A stretch of 11,859 nt of DNA from an uncultured Leptolyngbya sp. (GCA_937899365.1 CALBPH010000474.1:1-11859); one strand, 5' to 3'; shown: positions 1 through 6,794, counted from the stretch's first letter. Numbers and translations: made by a program. The notes: generated by a model not told the origin, from the letters alone.

Positions 1-11
1 ACAAGAATAGG

Positions 12-38
12 AGGCCCCTTGAGCGATACAAGGGACCC
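12..38 (-). terminator. Possible terminator hairpin after the group 2 sigma gene
   Basis: An inverted repeat lies about 65 nt past the stop of the minus-strand sigma gene. The arms are 12-21 and 29-38, with a 7-nt loop and two or three G-U pairs when read as minus-strand RNA. The run that follows on the minus strand is only moderately T-rich (cctattcttgt), so this is not a textbook intrinsic terminator. Position and stem strength make termination plausible. Confidence 0.4.
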
Positions 39-101
39 TACGGTCAGAGCAGCTCGGCTGAGCAACTCAATGAAGCTAGGCCGCGCAGGCATCTCGTCAG
101 A

Positions 102-1277
102 CTAACGCAGCCAGTTCTTCAGACGAGATGCCACCTGGGGACGACGCAGCTTACGCATGGCCTTGGTTTGAATCTGACGAACCCGCTCTCGAGACAGGTT
201 AAAAATACCGCCCACTTCTTCAAGGGTGTGGGGTTCACCGGTAGTCAGTCCGTAGCGAAGGGAAATGATGTCCTTCTCACGCTCAGTTAGCACCTCGGTG
301 AGGACATCCGAAATCTCCTGGCGCATCATGGACTCGTTCATCCGGGACTCGGGCGACAGAGTACTGCCATCTTCCAGCAGTTCCATGAGTTCTGTGTCTT
401 CGCCCTTACCCACCCGATGATTCAGGGAAAGCGACTTACGCCGCACCTGCTGCAGGCTCCGCAGCTGCTCAGGGGTCAAGTCCAATTCCCCCGCCAACTC
501 AGCCTCGGTAGGGGCCCGGTTGAGCTGCTTACGCAATTCGCGCTGGGTCTTTTTGAGCTTATTAAGCTTCTCTACAATGTGAATCGGCAGACGAATGGTG
601 CGGGCATCATTGGCAATAGTCCGGGTAATTCCCTGGCGAATCCACCAATAGGCATAGGTGGAAAACTTATACCCCTTATCGGGATCAAACTTTTCGGCAG
701 CCCGGTTTAACCCCAGCGCCCCCTCTTGGATTAGATCAAGAAACGGTACTCCGCGGTTTAGATAGCGCTTGGCAATGGAAACCACCAAACGCAGGTTAGA
801 GCGAATCATTTTACGCTTCGCACTGCGGGCATACTGCAAACGATGCTGAAAATCAGCTTCGCTACAGTCGAGGGCGTTGGCCATTTCCAAACCACTGGGC
901 GTGCGCTTTAACTGCTCACCCAGCTGCTTCGACAATGCTTCTACATCCGCTAGAAACTTAACCTGACGAGCCAGCTCAATTTCTTCATCCGCCTTGAGCA
1001 GGGGATAGCGGGCCATCTCTTTAAAGAAAGCTCCGACAGCATCGTCAGCAAGGGTCTTCTTATAGGCAGAGGCTACTTCAGCAGTTAGCTCAGCGGTCGG
1101 ATCTGCATTGATATCATCGTCGGACTCACCACCTGCCGAACGATCCCAACCAGGAGGATTCGCATCTTCGCTCAACTTGCCGCCCTGATGTTTGGTGCTC
1201 TGATTTTTGGATGCCTGGTCTGATTCAGACCAAGGTTCAATTACTGCTGTTTCTGGGGAATTAACAGAAGGAGCCAT
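102..1277 (-). CDS. RNA polymerase sigma factor, cyanobacterial group 2 RpoD-like
   Basis: This is a sigma-70 family promoter-specificity subunit of 391 aa. The N-terminal ~75 residues are acidic and low in complexity. Region 1.2 is near residues 78-105 (DDAVGAFFKEMARYPLL). Region 2 spans about 155-225, with the core-binding and -10 recognition stretches NLRLVVSIAKRY, DLIQEGALGL and STYAYWWIRQ. Region 3 spans about 230-300. Region 4 ends in the helix-turn-helix LEEVGGIFNLSRERVRQIQ (352-370). It lacks the long region 1.1 and the spacer of primary sigma factors, and TYAYWWIRQ (not TYATWWIRQ) fits cyanobacterial non-essential group 2 factors. Overall it most resembles the SigC type as I remember it, but the subgroup is not certain, so no symbol is given. 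The ATG start has only a weak purine run upstream (gcgga). It is transcribed divergently from priA. Group 2 factors generally adjust transcription to stress, nutrient or growth phase. Confidence 0.93.
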   Translation of the reverse strand: MAPSVNSPETAVIEPWSESDQASKNQSTKHQGGKLSEDANPPGWDRSAGGESDDDINADPTAELTAEVASAYKKTLADDAVGAFFKEMARYPLLKADEEIELARQVKFLADVEALSKQLGEQLKRTPSGLEMANALDCSEADFQHRLQYARSAKRKMIRSNLRLVVSIAKRYLNRGVPFLDLIQEGALGLNRAAEKFDPDKGYKFSTYAYWWIRQGITRTIANDARTIRLPIHIVEKLNKLKKTQRELRKQLNRAPTEAELAGELDLTPEQLRSLQQVRRKSLSLNHRVGKGEDTELMELLEDGSTLSPESRMNESMMRQEISDVLTEVLTEREKDIISLRYGLTTGEPHTLEEVGGIFNLSRERVRQIQTKAMRKLRRPQVASRLKNWLR

Positions 1278-1376
1278 AGTTCCGCAAGAAAATTCTTTGC
1301 CTGAAGGGTTTTAAAACGTAACCGGGGGATGCCGCTATCGATAGATTTAAAAGAGACTGTGTGCAGCTCCAATTAC

Positions 1377-1408
1377 ACTATACCAATCTCATTCTGAAGC
1401 ACTGTCCA
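1377..1408 (-). promoter_or_regulatory. Possible promoter of the sigma gene
   Basis: Reading the minus strand, TATAGT (1382-1377) is preceded directly by TGG, which gives an extended -10 pattern (TGnTATAnT). TGGACA (1408-1403) lies 20 bp upstream; that is too long for a standard -35 spacer, so the extended -10 is the main argument. It would give a leader of roughly 90 nt. Pattern match only. Confidence 0.25.
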
Positions 1409-1602
1409 CCATGATATTTTTTGAACGATGAAAACTCTTACTTATCAAGGTTCTTGTAGCTTTTGTAACGATTGGTTCCATTCATTGCAACTTGTAAAGT
1501 TTTCATGACATTCATCGCTAAAAGCAGATTCAAAATCTTCCTATCTTTTTATCTTTCAACTATCAGTTTGATGCATCTATTTCTTGTTTAATCGACATCT
1601 GC

Positions 1603-1620
1603 AGACGTCTATAGACGTCT
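1603..1620. promoter_or_regulatory. Perfect 18-bp palindrome upstream of priA, possible operator
   Basis: The sequence AGACGTCTATAGACGTCT is its own reverse complement. It can also be read as a tandem 10-bp unit, agacgtctat, at 1603-1612 and 1613-1622. Each unit contains the 8-bp palindrome AGACGTCT, so the centres sit 10 bp apart, about one helical turn. It ends 24 nt before the priA start codon. That placement suits a repressor site or a 5' RNA hairpin. No known regulator motif was recognised. Confidence 0.45.
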
Positions 1621-1644
1621 ATATTTATTGCTAATTTAGATTAC

Positions 1645-4176
1645 ATGTCTCAGTCTGAATCCCTTGCCCCAAGAAACATTGAGTCTGTTGAGGTGTTAGT
1701 GGACTGCCCCGGTATACAGGGGCTTTATACCTATACAATTCCTAGCGATTTCAGGGTTGAACCTGGCGATATTGTCAGTGTGCCATTTGGGGGCCGTCAG
1801 CTGGGTGCGATCGCAATTCGATTGGTATCGATAGCATCGATATCCTGCCTTGATTACAAACTTCGCAATATTGATAGTGTTGTTAGTCGAGGCTTTTTTT
1901 CTAAAGATTATTGGACGTTACTAGAACAGGTTGCTAACTATTACCAGACATCCCTAATTCAGGTGATCCGAACGGCGTTACCACCGGGTTTATTAGGCCG
2001 TTCTCAACGCAGAATTCGGCTCACATCACCCAGCAACACAACACCGCTATCGCCCGCGACACTCACACCACCAGCCCAGACCTTGCTAGACACCCTGCAG
2101 CAATCTCCCCATGGGGATTACACCTGGCGTTATTTGCAACGTCAGCATAAGCAGGCCAAAGCCGGTTTAGGGCAGTTGCTCAGTCAGGGCTGGGTAGAGA
2201 GCTATTTGGCCATGGCCAACCCTCCGCGGCCCCAGCAGCGTCGGGCTGTGAGTTTACTCAACCCCGGTACCCCCTCCCCTGATACCCTGACCAGCCGCCA
2301 GCAAGAAATTCTCATTACGCTGCAGCGATACGGTGGCGACCTATGGCTCAGCGATGCCCTGCAAAGGCTACGCACCAGTAGCACCACCCTGCAGCGACTG
2401 GCCGCCAAAGGCTATCTCACCATTGAACCGCGCGAGCAGTTACGGGTAGGGAGTCACTCCCAAGCTTCGGCAGACAGCCCCAAGCCCCTCACCCCCGACC
2501 AACAGCGTGTGGTCACCGTGCTCAATGATCTGACCGGCTCTGGTCAAATCCTGCTCCATGGGGTGACCGGCTCGGGCAAAACCGAGGTTTATTTGCAGGC
2601 CATTGGGCAAAGGCTACGAGCGGGGGCGTCTGTTTTAGTGCTCGTACCTGAAATCGGTCTGACACCGCAGCTAACCGACCGGTTTCGTGCCCGCTTTGGT
2701 GCTCAGGTGTGTGTGTACCACAGTGGTCTGTCCGAGGGTGAACGCTACGATACCTGGCGACAGATGCTCGACGGTCATCCCCAGGTGGTCATTGGCACCC
2801 GCTCAGCTATTTTTTTGCCCTTGCCTAAATTAGGGATGATTGTGCTCGATGAAGAACATGACAGCAGTTTTAAGCAAGACCAGCCGGCACCGTGCTATCA
2901 CACCCGGACGGTGGCCAGGTGGCGGGCTGAGATGGCGGGGTGTCCGCTAGTGTTGGGGTCGGCAACGCCTGCGTTAGAAACATGGGCAGGGGTCAAGAAT
3001 CGAAATAATGTAGGGGCATTGCATGCAATGCCCCTACATTATCTGACGTTACCCAATCGGGTACACCAGCGCCCTCTCCCGCCCGTGACCGTGGTTGACA
3101 TGCGCCTTGAGCTGCAGGCAGGAAATCGGTCCATCTTTAGCCAGCCGCTACAAACCGCCCTTAGGCAGATGCAGGCCAGGGGAGAACAAGGGCTGTTATT
3201 TATCCATCGGCGGGGGCACAGCCGATTTGTCTCCTGTCGTGAATGTGGGCATGTGATGGAATGCCCGGACTGTGATGTCTCCCTGGCCTACCACCAGCCT
3301 CAGGATGATGGTCCGGCGCATCTGCGCTGCCATTACTGTGGCTATGGGCAGCGCCACCCCGAGCAGTGCCCCAGCTGCAAATCGCCCTTCTTAAAGTACT
3401 TTGGTAGCGGCACCCAACGGATTGTGCAGGAGTTAAAGAGCCAGTTTCCAGGGCTGCGGCGTCTGCGGGTTGATAGCGATACCACACGTGCCAAAGGAGC
3501 CCACCGAGCCTTGTTAGAGAGGTTTGCAGCCGGAGAAGCAGATGTCTTGGTGGGTACGCAAATGCTCACCAAAGGCATTGATCTACCGCAAATTACCGTG
3601 GTGGGGGTGGTAGCTGCCGATGGGCTGTTGCATATGCCCGATTATTGGTCGGGAGAGCGGGCGTTTCAAACGCTGACCCAGGTAGCGGGACGCGCCGGAC
3701 GGGGGGACCGACCTGGCCAGGTAATCTTGCAGACTTACACACCCGAGCATCCGGTCATTGAAGCGGCCAAAGACCACAGCTATCAGGCGTTTATTGACCA
3801 TGAGGTCGAACATCGACAGCTGCTGGGCTATCCGCCCTACGGTCGGCTGGTGCTGTTGCGACTCACCAGCCCCACAGAAACCGAGGCAGAAGCAGCCGCC
3901 CAGCTCTGTGCCGACAAGCTACAGACACTCATCGCATCCCCAGAAAATGAAGGGGACAGGGGCCCCTCCACCGATACACTGATGGATAGTTTGACCGGAC
4001 CGGCTATTCTCGGACCGACCCCGGCCCCCATTCTGCGGGTGGCACGTCGCTACCGCTGGCATGTGTTGCTAAAACTACCGCTGGATATGACGGTACCGGA
4101 TTTGACACCGCTGCGATCGCATCTCACCAAATCCGTCCGGCTTACCATCGACATCGACCCTTTAAACCTGAGCTAA
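1645..4176 (+). CDS. priA: PriA, primosomal protein N' (replication restart DNA helicase)
   Basis: PriA is a 3'-to-5' superfamily 2 helicase that recognises stalled forks and starts reloading of the replicative helicase. At 843 aa it is near the usual cyanobacterial length. The N-terminal 3'-DNA-end-binding domain (about 1-110) contains VDCPGIQGLYTYTIP. Walker A is GVTGSGKTEVY (about 303-313) and Walker B is VLDEEHD (about 399-405). SATPALETW (about 437-445) is helicase motif III. The zinc region (about 530-580) keeps all eight cysteines as CREC, CPDC, CHYC and CPSC. Motif V/VI is GTQMLTKGID followed by QVAGRAGRG. The C-terminal domain ends DIDPLNLS. The ATG start matches family N-termini but has no clear Shine-Dalgarno. 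Residues about 454-466 (NNVGALHAMPLHY) are encoded by a perfect DNA palindrome and look like an in-frame insertion between motif III and the conserved YLTLPNR stretch. The catalytic motifs are intact, so the protein is probably functional. Confidence 0.96.
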   Translation: MSQSESLAPRNIESVEVLVDCPGIQGLYTYTIPSDFRVEPGDIVSVPFGGRQLGAIAIRLVSIASISCLDYKLRNIDSVVSRGFFSKDYWTLLEQVANYYQTSLIQVIRTALPPGLLGRSQRRIRLTSPSNTTPLSPATLTPPAQTLLDTLQQSPHGDYTWRYLQRQHKQAKAGLGQLLSQGWVESYLAMANPPRPQQRRAVSLLNPGTPSPDTLTSRQQEILITLQRYGGDLWLSDALQRLRTSSTTLQRLAAKGYLTIEPREQLRVGSHSQASADSPKPLTPDQQRVVTVLNDLTGSGQILLHGVTGSGKTEVYLQAIGQRLRAGASVLVLVPEIGLTPQLTDRFRARFGAQVCVYHSGLSEGERYDTWRQMLDGHPQVVIGTRSAIFLPLPKLGMIVLDEEHDSSFKQDQPAPCYHTRTVARWRAEMAGCPLVLGSATPALETWAGVKNRNNVGALHAMPLHYLTLPNRVHQRPLPPVTVVDMRLELQAGNRSIFSQPLQTALRQMQARGEQGLLFIHRRGHSRFVSCRECGHVMECPDCDVSLAYHQPQDDGPAHLRCHYCGYGQRHPEQCPSCKSPFLKYFGSGTQRIVQELKSQFPGLRRLRVDSDTTRAKGAHRALLERFAAGEADVLVGTQMLTKGIDLPQITVVGVVAADGLLHMPDYWSGERAFQTLTQVAGRAGRGDRPGQVILQTYTPEHPVIEAAKDHSYQAFIDHEVEHRQLLGYPPYGRLVLLRLTSPTETEAEAAAQLCADKLQTLIASPENEGDRGPSTDTLMDSLTGPAILGPTPAPILRVARRYRWHVLLKLPLDMTVPDLTPLRSHLTKSVRLTIDIDPLNLS
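1807..1814. repeat. HIP1 octamer GCGATCGC
   Basis: Highly iterated palindrome typical of many cyanobacterial genomes, here in priA codons. Confidence 0.85.
3005..3042. repeat. Perfect 38-bp palindrome inside priA, likely dispersed cyanobacterial repeat
   Basis: The left arm 3005-3023 and the right arm 3024-3042 are exact reverse complements with no loop; the centre is TGCATGCA. The core has the form GTAGGGGCA...TGCCCCTAC. This is the layout of the short GTAGGGGC-type palindromic repeats that I recall being scattered through cyanobacterial genomes, usually between genes. Here it is read through as codons in priA and adds about 12-13 residues in a surface-type linker. Only one copy is in this window, so the repeat family membership is from memory and not shown here. 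Confidence 0.75.
4113..4120. repeat. HIP1 octamer GCGATCGC
   Basis: Second HIP1 copy, near the 3' end of priA. Confidence 0.85.
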
Positions 4177-4184
4177 CCTGAGCT
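4165..4184. repeat. Tandem 10-bp duplication at the priA stop codon
   Basis: The unit aacctgagct occurs twice, at 4165-4174 and 4175-4184. The stop codon TAA (4174-4176) spans the junction. It looks like a recent slippage duplication that leaves the protein end at NLS. Confidence 0.6.
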
Positions 4185-4190
4185 CAACCC

Positions 4191-4233
4191 GGTTCAAACC
4201 CTGTCGCTCAGTCAACGCGACAGGGTTTGAACC
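4191..4233. terminator. Strong hairpin between convergent genes, probable bidirectional terminator
   Basis: The arms 4191-4207 and 4217-4233 pair perfectly over 17 bp with a 9-nt loop. It lies 14 nt past the priA stop and 11 nt past the stop of the minus-strand small gene. Neither side has a T-tract, so it may act as an mRNA 3'-end stabiliser or as a non-canonical terminator, which is common in cyanobacteria. Confidence 0.6.
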
Positions 4234-4244
4234 TAACAGACACC

Positions 4245-4412
4245 TCAGAACGTCATGTTGCGCCAGTGCCATTCTTCAATCACCGTTTGGACTGGAATGT
4301 CGGTTTCAAGCTGGGGAATGAAGGTGGCAGCTGTCGCCTCGACTGGAATAGCCATCAGGGTAGCTGTCAGGAACCCGCTCGAAAGCCTACGTGAAGCGTT
4401 AACGCGTTTCAT
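4245..4412 (-). CDS. Small secreted peptide, third gene of the ECF sigma cluster
   Basis: A 55-codon gene runs from ATG at 4412 to TGA at 4245. The start is preceded by the near-ideal Shine-Dalgarno AGGAGGT at 5-nt spacing, the best ribosome-binding site in the window. The N-terminus has a full signal-peptide layout: basic MKRVNASRR, hydrophobic LSSGFLTATLMAIPV, then EATAA, with likely cleavage after A28 or A29. The mature part would be only about 26 residues, acidic, and rich in aromatics at the end (EEWHWRNMTF). It follows the anti-sigma gene on the same strand after a 122-bp gap, so it is probably in the same operon or regulon. I do not recognise the family. The overlapping plus-strand frame (4255-4464) lacks such signals and is discounted. 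Function is unknown; an extracytoplasmic stress product or a ligand for the anti-sigma factor are possibilities only. Confidence 0.72.
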   Translation of the reverse strand: MKRVNASRRLSSGFLTATLMAIPVEATAATFIPQLETDIPVQTVIEEWHWRNMTF

Positions 4413-4453
4413 AGGGACCTCCTGGTATGAAACTAAACTGTTCTACTACCAGG
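4406..4453 (-). promoter_or_regulatory. Inverted repeats enclosing the Shine-Dalgarno and start codon of the small gene
   Basis: In minus-strand RNA order: CCUGGUA (4453-4447), GUUUCAUA (4433-4426), UACCAGG (4427-4421), then the Shine-Dalgarno AGGAGGU (4423-4417) and UAUGAAAC (4413-4406), which contains the AUG. The first and third segments pair over 7 bp and mask the first bases of the Shine-Dalgarno. The second and fourth pair over 8 bp and bury the AUG. The second and third segments share two bases. The arrangement A-B-A'-B' permits either alternative hairpins or, with one pair lost, an H-type pseudoknot. Translational control is inferred from this. Confidence 0.45.
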
Positions 4454-4534
4454 GTGAAAACTAACACTGAGATTTCAATGAGGGACACCTAAACCGGCGC
4501 TAAGTTTTTGTAGCTTTTGATACATTACGCCCGA

Positions 4535-5368
4535 TTAAATCGTTCCGGTGAGTACCGCTTCACCTGTAGGCAGCTGCGGATCAACAACGGCATCAACGGT
4601 AATAATCACTTGGACCGGTGTGGCATTACAGGTGGCATCCGGGACAGTCCACTGAACGTTACCAATATCGGTGTTATTAAACTGACCACAAAACCTTGGG
4701 GTTTCCCCCGTCGCTGCCACCGACCAGAGACGATAAACTTTGTCCTCTGGCAAAACGGGCAAATTGTGGGAGACCAGCTGCACTTCTGAATGATCCGGCA
4801 GGGTGAGCAGACTACCGGATGAGGTAAGGGCATTGTCCGTCCCCTGTAGGGAGTAAACCAGGGCATCGGGCTGCCGTAGAATCTCAACGACGTTTTCAAA
4901 GTCAGGTTTGGCCTCTAGGGCGGCCAATAGATCGGCTTTTAAGGTTTCAATTTCAGTCTGACGACTGGCTAACTGAGTCTCAAAGGTCATTTGCTGTTGC
5001 CGCAGGCGATAGTTATCTGTGCCAACAACGGCAATTAATAGTCCAGCGGCAACCAGCGCAGCACTGGACCAGCGGGGGCGAGGCAAACGACGTGGGGGCG
5101 GGCTCGGGGTCGCCCTATGTCCCTCAGCCGCCGCCATGATGCTGTCTTCTAGAGCCGCCGGTAAAGACTGTGGCTCTAGGGCATAGGGCACCATAGCTAA
5201 GGTTTCCTGGTAGGCCAACACCTCCGCCTTAAGCTCAGGACGCTGGGTCAAAATTGTTTGTAATGTTGCCCGCTCTTCCGGTGACAGGTCACCTAAGGCG
5301 TAGCCCGCCAGGAGGTCTTGCCAGTCAGGATGAGGGTCTGAAGTGGATGGCGAATCGAACGGCATCAT
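4535..5368 (-). CDS. Membrane anti-sigma factor with RskA-type C-terminal domain
   Basis: This protein is predicted to hold the upstream ECF sigma factor at the inner membrane. From the chosen ATG (5368) it is 277 aa; the frame can also open at a TTG (5395), which adds nine residues, or at the next ATG (5365). No start has a good Shine-Dalgarno. The cytoplasmic N-terminal part contains DLLAGYALGDLSPEERATLQTIL, typical of anti-sigma domains, but has no HxxxCxxC zinc motif. A proline-rich linker leads to one membrane helix (SAALVAAGLLIAVVGT) and then a short heptad-like coiled coil. The outer domain (about the last 115 residues) has the RskA pattern VYRLWSVAATGETP...FCGQF...ATCNATPVQVIITV. Its only two cysteines are both in this outer domain and could form a disulfide. 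The gene starts 53 nt after the sigma stop codon, consistent with cotranscription. It ends 122 nt before the small secreted-peptide gene. Confidence 0.88.
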   Translation of the reverse strand: MMPFDSPSTSDPHPDWQDLLAGYALGDLSPEERATLQTILTQRPELKAEVLAYQETLAMVPYALEPQSLPAALEDSIMAAAEGHRATPSPPPRRLPRPRWSSAALVAAGLLIAVVGTDNYRLRQQQMTFETQLASRQTEIETLKADLLAALEAKPDFENVVEILRQPDALVYSLQGTDNALTSSGSLLTLPDHSEVQLVSHNLPVLPEDKVYRLWSVAATGETPRFCGQFNNTDIGNVQWTVPDATCNATPVQVIITVDAVVDPQLPTGEAVLTGTI

Positions 5369-5421
5369 AATCTGGAAAAGATAATCTGAAAACAAGGAAT
5401 GGACAATGGTGATGATTGGGA

Positions 5422-6039
5422 CTAGAGCCGTGCCTGTAAGGTTTGTCGCAGCTTACGCAGGGCCTGACGGGAACGGGATTTGACCGTGCCCAAGGGAATG
5501 TTTAAGCGCTTGGCAATTTCTGATTGACTGAGACCTTCGTAATAGGCAATTTCGATCACCTGGCGTTCGTTGTCGGACAGGTTGGCTAGGGCCTGACGGG
5601 TGCGCTCTCCTCGTTCATCCAGGGTAGCCACATCTAGCGGGGTGGGTGACACGTCGGCCATCATGAGATGCCACTTGTGCAAGCGCTGACGATGGGAGGT
5701 TTGCGATCGCAACTTATCAATCGAGCGCGACCGGGCCAGCACAACCAAATAACGGCTCAGGGACCCTCGCTTGGCCTGATAAGCATCTTTGTTCCACAGC
5801 GTCAGAAACACATCCTGGGTAATTTCTTCCGCCTCTTCATCACTGTGAAGAATCCGACGCGACAGGGTGTACACCAATCGCCCATAGCGCTGATACAGGA
5901 CGCGCAACGACTCCACCTGGCCAGCCCGCAGAGATGCGAGCAGAGCAGCATCAGAGGAGACGGTGTCGTCCGTGGCCTCCCAAGATTCAATTGGCCCCAT
6001 AGGTTTAATCAGACACTCCAAAGCTTGAATAGCCATCAT
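5422..6039 (-). CDS. ECF (extracytoplasmic function) sigma factor
   Basis: A group 4 sigma-70 factor of 205 aa. Region 2 spans about 44-113 (LYQRYGRLVYTLSRRIL, AEEITQDVFLTLW, LVVLARSRSIDKLR). Region 4 spans about 146-200, with the helix-turn-helix LSQSEIAKRLNIPLGTVKSR. There is no region 3, as usual for the group. The N-terminal ~30 residues are an extension with no recognised motif, so the true start may lie further in; ATG at 6039 is the first and has no strong Shine-Dalgarno. Its partner anti-sigma gene follows directly. Such factors are normally bound by the anti-sigma factor and released on an envelope signal, and they often switch on their own operon. The pairing with an RskA-type protein is like the SigK/RskA arrangement; which cyanobacterial ECF (for example SigG or SigH) it corresponds to is not clear. 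Confidence 0.93.
   Translation of the reverse strand: MMAIQALECLIKPMGPIESWEATDDTVSSDAALLASLRAGQVESLRVLYQRYGRLVYTLSRRILHSDEEAEEITQDVFLTLWNKDAYQAKRGSLSRYLVVLARSRSIDKLRSQTSHRQRLHKWHLMMADVSPTPLDVATLDERGERTRQALANLSDNERQVIEIAYYEGLSQSEIAKRLNIPLGTVKSRSRQALRKLRQTLQARL
5703..5710. repeat. HIP1 octamer GCGATCGC
   Basis: Third HIP1 copy, within the ECF sigma gene. Confidence 0.85.
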
Positions 6040-6179
6040 TAAACATCATCGGCGCGGGCCGACTTAGCTGATTTATGGACGGCACATATTATTGACCACC
6101 ACTACAAGATGTACGGGACCATTGTGAAATTGGATGTTTGAAATGGAATTCCCAGTCAGACATGGGCTGCAAAAGGCAA

Positions 6180-6201
6180 AGCTCTCTAGTGACAGCTCTC
6201 T
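6180..6201. repeat. Short direct repeat upstream of the ECF sigma gene
   Basis: The octamer agctctct occurs at 6180-6187 and 6194-6201. It lies just past the stop of the upstream membrane protein gene. No function is evident. The 164-bp gap 6040-6203 must hold the ECF operon promoter unless there is readthrough from the gene before it; no clear promoter was identified. Confidence 0.3.
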
Positions 6202-6203
6202 AT

Positions 6204-6794
6204 CTACCCATAAAAACGGACATAGACTAACCCCATGAGACCGTTGCTAACGATTAACAGAGCCCTCATCCAATGGGATCGCAATAGCTTCCACACCCGC
6301 CAGCTAGCAAACAGCACCAAGGCATACTCCACCCCGGCAACAGCGGCCCCGTGGTGATCGGGGTCCCAATAGGAAATGGGGCTCTCAAATCGAAAATTGC
6401 TTAAAGGCCAAAAGTGACGGTGACCATCATCCACATGCACCGGCAAATCGGCCAGACAGTGCAAAATGACGCTGGCGGATAAAAAGAGCACGCTATCGGT
6501 CAGGGGCTGCCACCCTGGTCGCCGACTCCTGACCCCCAGGGCAATGGCAATGGTCAAGAGCGCCAGGGGAATCGAATTACCCGCATCAAAAATGGTTTGC
6601 CAATATGGCTCGTAGTAAGCCTCACGCCAGATGGTGGCTTCGTCCATTTGGGCAATGAGCTTAGCCCAGGCGTAGAAGCCAAACATGGCCAAATCTGGCA
6701 GCATGGCCCCCCAAAAGATGGGTTTGTTTAGCTGCGATCTCGACCGACGCCCCAAGAGCGCCAGATTGAGAATGACATGGCTGGGGGTATTCAT
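6204..6794 (-). CDS. Membrane-associated metal-dependent hydrolase-like protein (DUF457/YdjM-like)
   Basis: A 196-aa integral membrane protein starting at the ATG whose first bases overlap the nudC stop (ATGA). That overlap suggests translational coupling and is preferred over a TTG 24 nt upstream. The pattern MNTPSHVILNLAL near the N-terminus, then GAMLPDLAMF and LHCLADLPVHVDDGHRHFWP, resembles the DUF457/LexA-binding putative membrane hydrolase family. Residues likely to bind metal are H6, D34, H112, D116, H120, D122, H125 and H127, with a further DPDHHG at 145-149. Hydrophobic segments occur near 28-46, 74-88, 100-115, 150-165 and 178-192. The substrate is unknown, and the family link is from motif recall. 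Cotranscription with nudC is likely, but a shared pathway is not shown. Confidence 0.72.
   Translation of the reverse strand: MNTPSHVILNLALLGRRSRSQLNKPIFWGAMLPDLAMFGFYAWAKLIAQMDEATIWREAYYEPYWQTIFDAGNSIPLALLTIAIALGVRSRRPGWQPLTDSVLFLSASVILHCLADLPVHVDDGHRHFWPLSNFRFESPISYWDPDHHGAAVAGVEYALVLFASWRVWKLLRSHWMRALLIVSNGLMGLVYVRFYG

Larger units (their letters stand above)
1278..1644. other. Divergent AT-rich spacer between sigma gene and priA
   Basis: This 367-bp non-coding stretch is clearly more AT-rich than its flanks and should hold promoters in both directions. It contains a possible extended -10 for the sigma gene (1377-1385) and an 18-bp palindrome just before priA (1603-1620). No RNA gene was recognised. 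One 28-codon reading frame (from 1505, plus) has no ribosome-binding site and is not called. Confidence 0.6.

Noticed and set aside
1505..1591. 28-codon hydrophobic frame upstream of priA
   Set aside because: No ribosome-binding site, very AT-rich, and no coding bias; chance frame is more likely than a leader peptide.
3200..3578. Long minus-strand frames inside the priA zinc region
   Set aside because: They are antisense shadows of a well-conserved gene and match no known family.
4255..4464. Plus-strand 69-codon frame between priA and the anti-sigma gene
   Set aside because: It overlaps the minus-strand small gene, which has a strong Shine-Dalgarno and signal peptide; the plus frame has neither and crosses the structured leader.
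1454..4519. 12-bp exact match ttgtagcttttg at 1454-1465 and 4508-4519
   Set aside because: Low-complexity T-rich sequence in two AT-rich spacers, with different orientation to the neighbouring genes; chance is the simpler explanation.
6121..6160. Possible ECF autoregulatory promoter (gggaattcc region) upstream of the ECF sigma gene
   Set aside because: There is a GGAAT-like element, but no convincing -10 at proper spacing, so no promoter is called.
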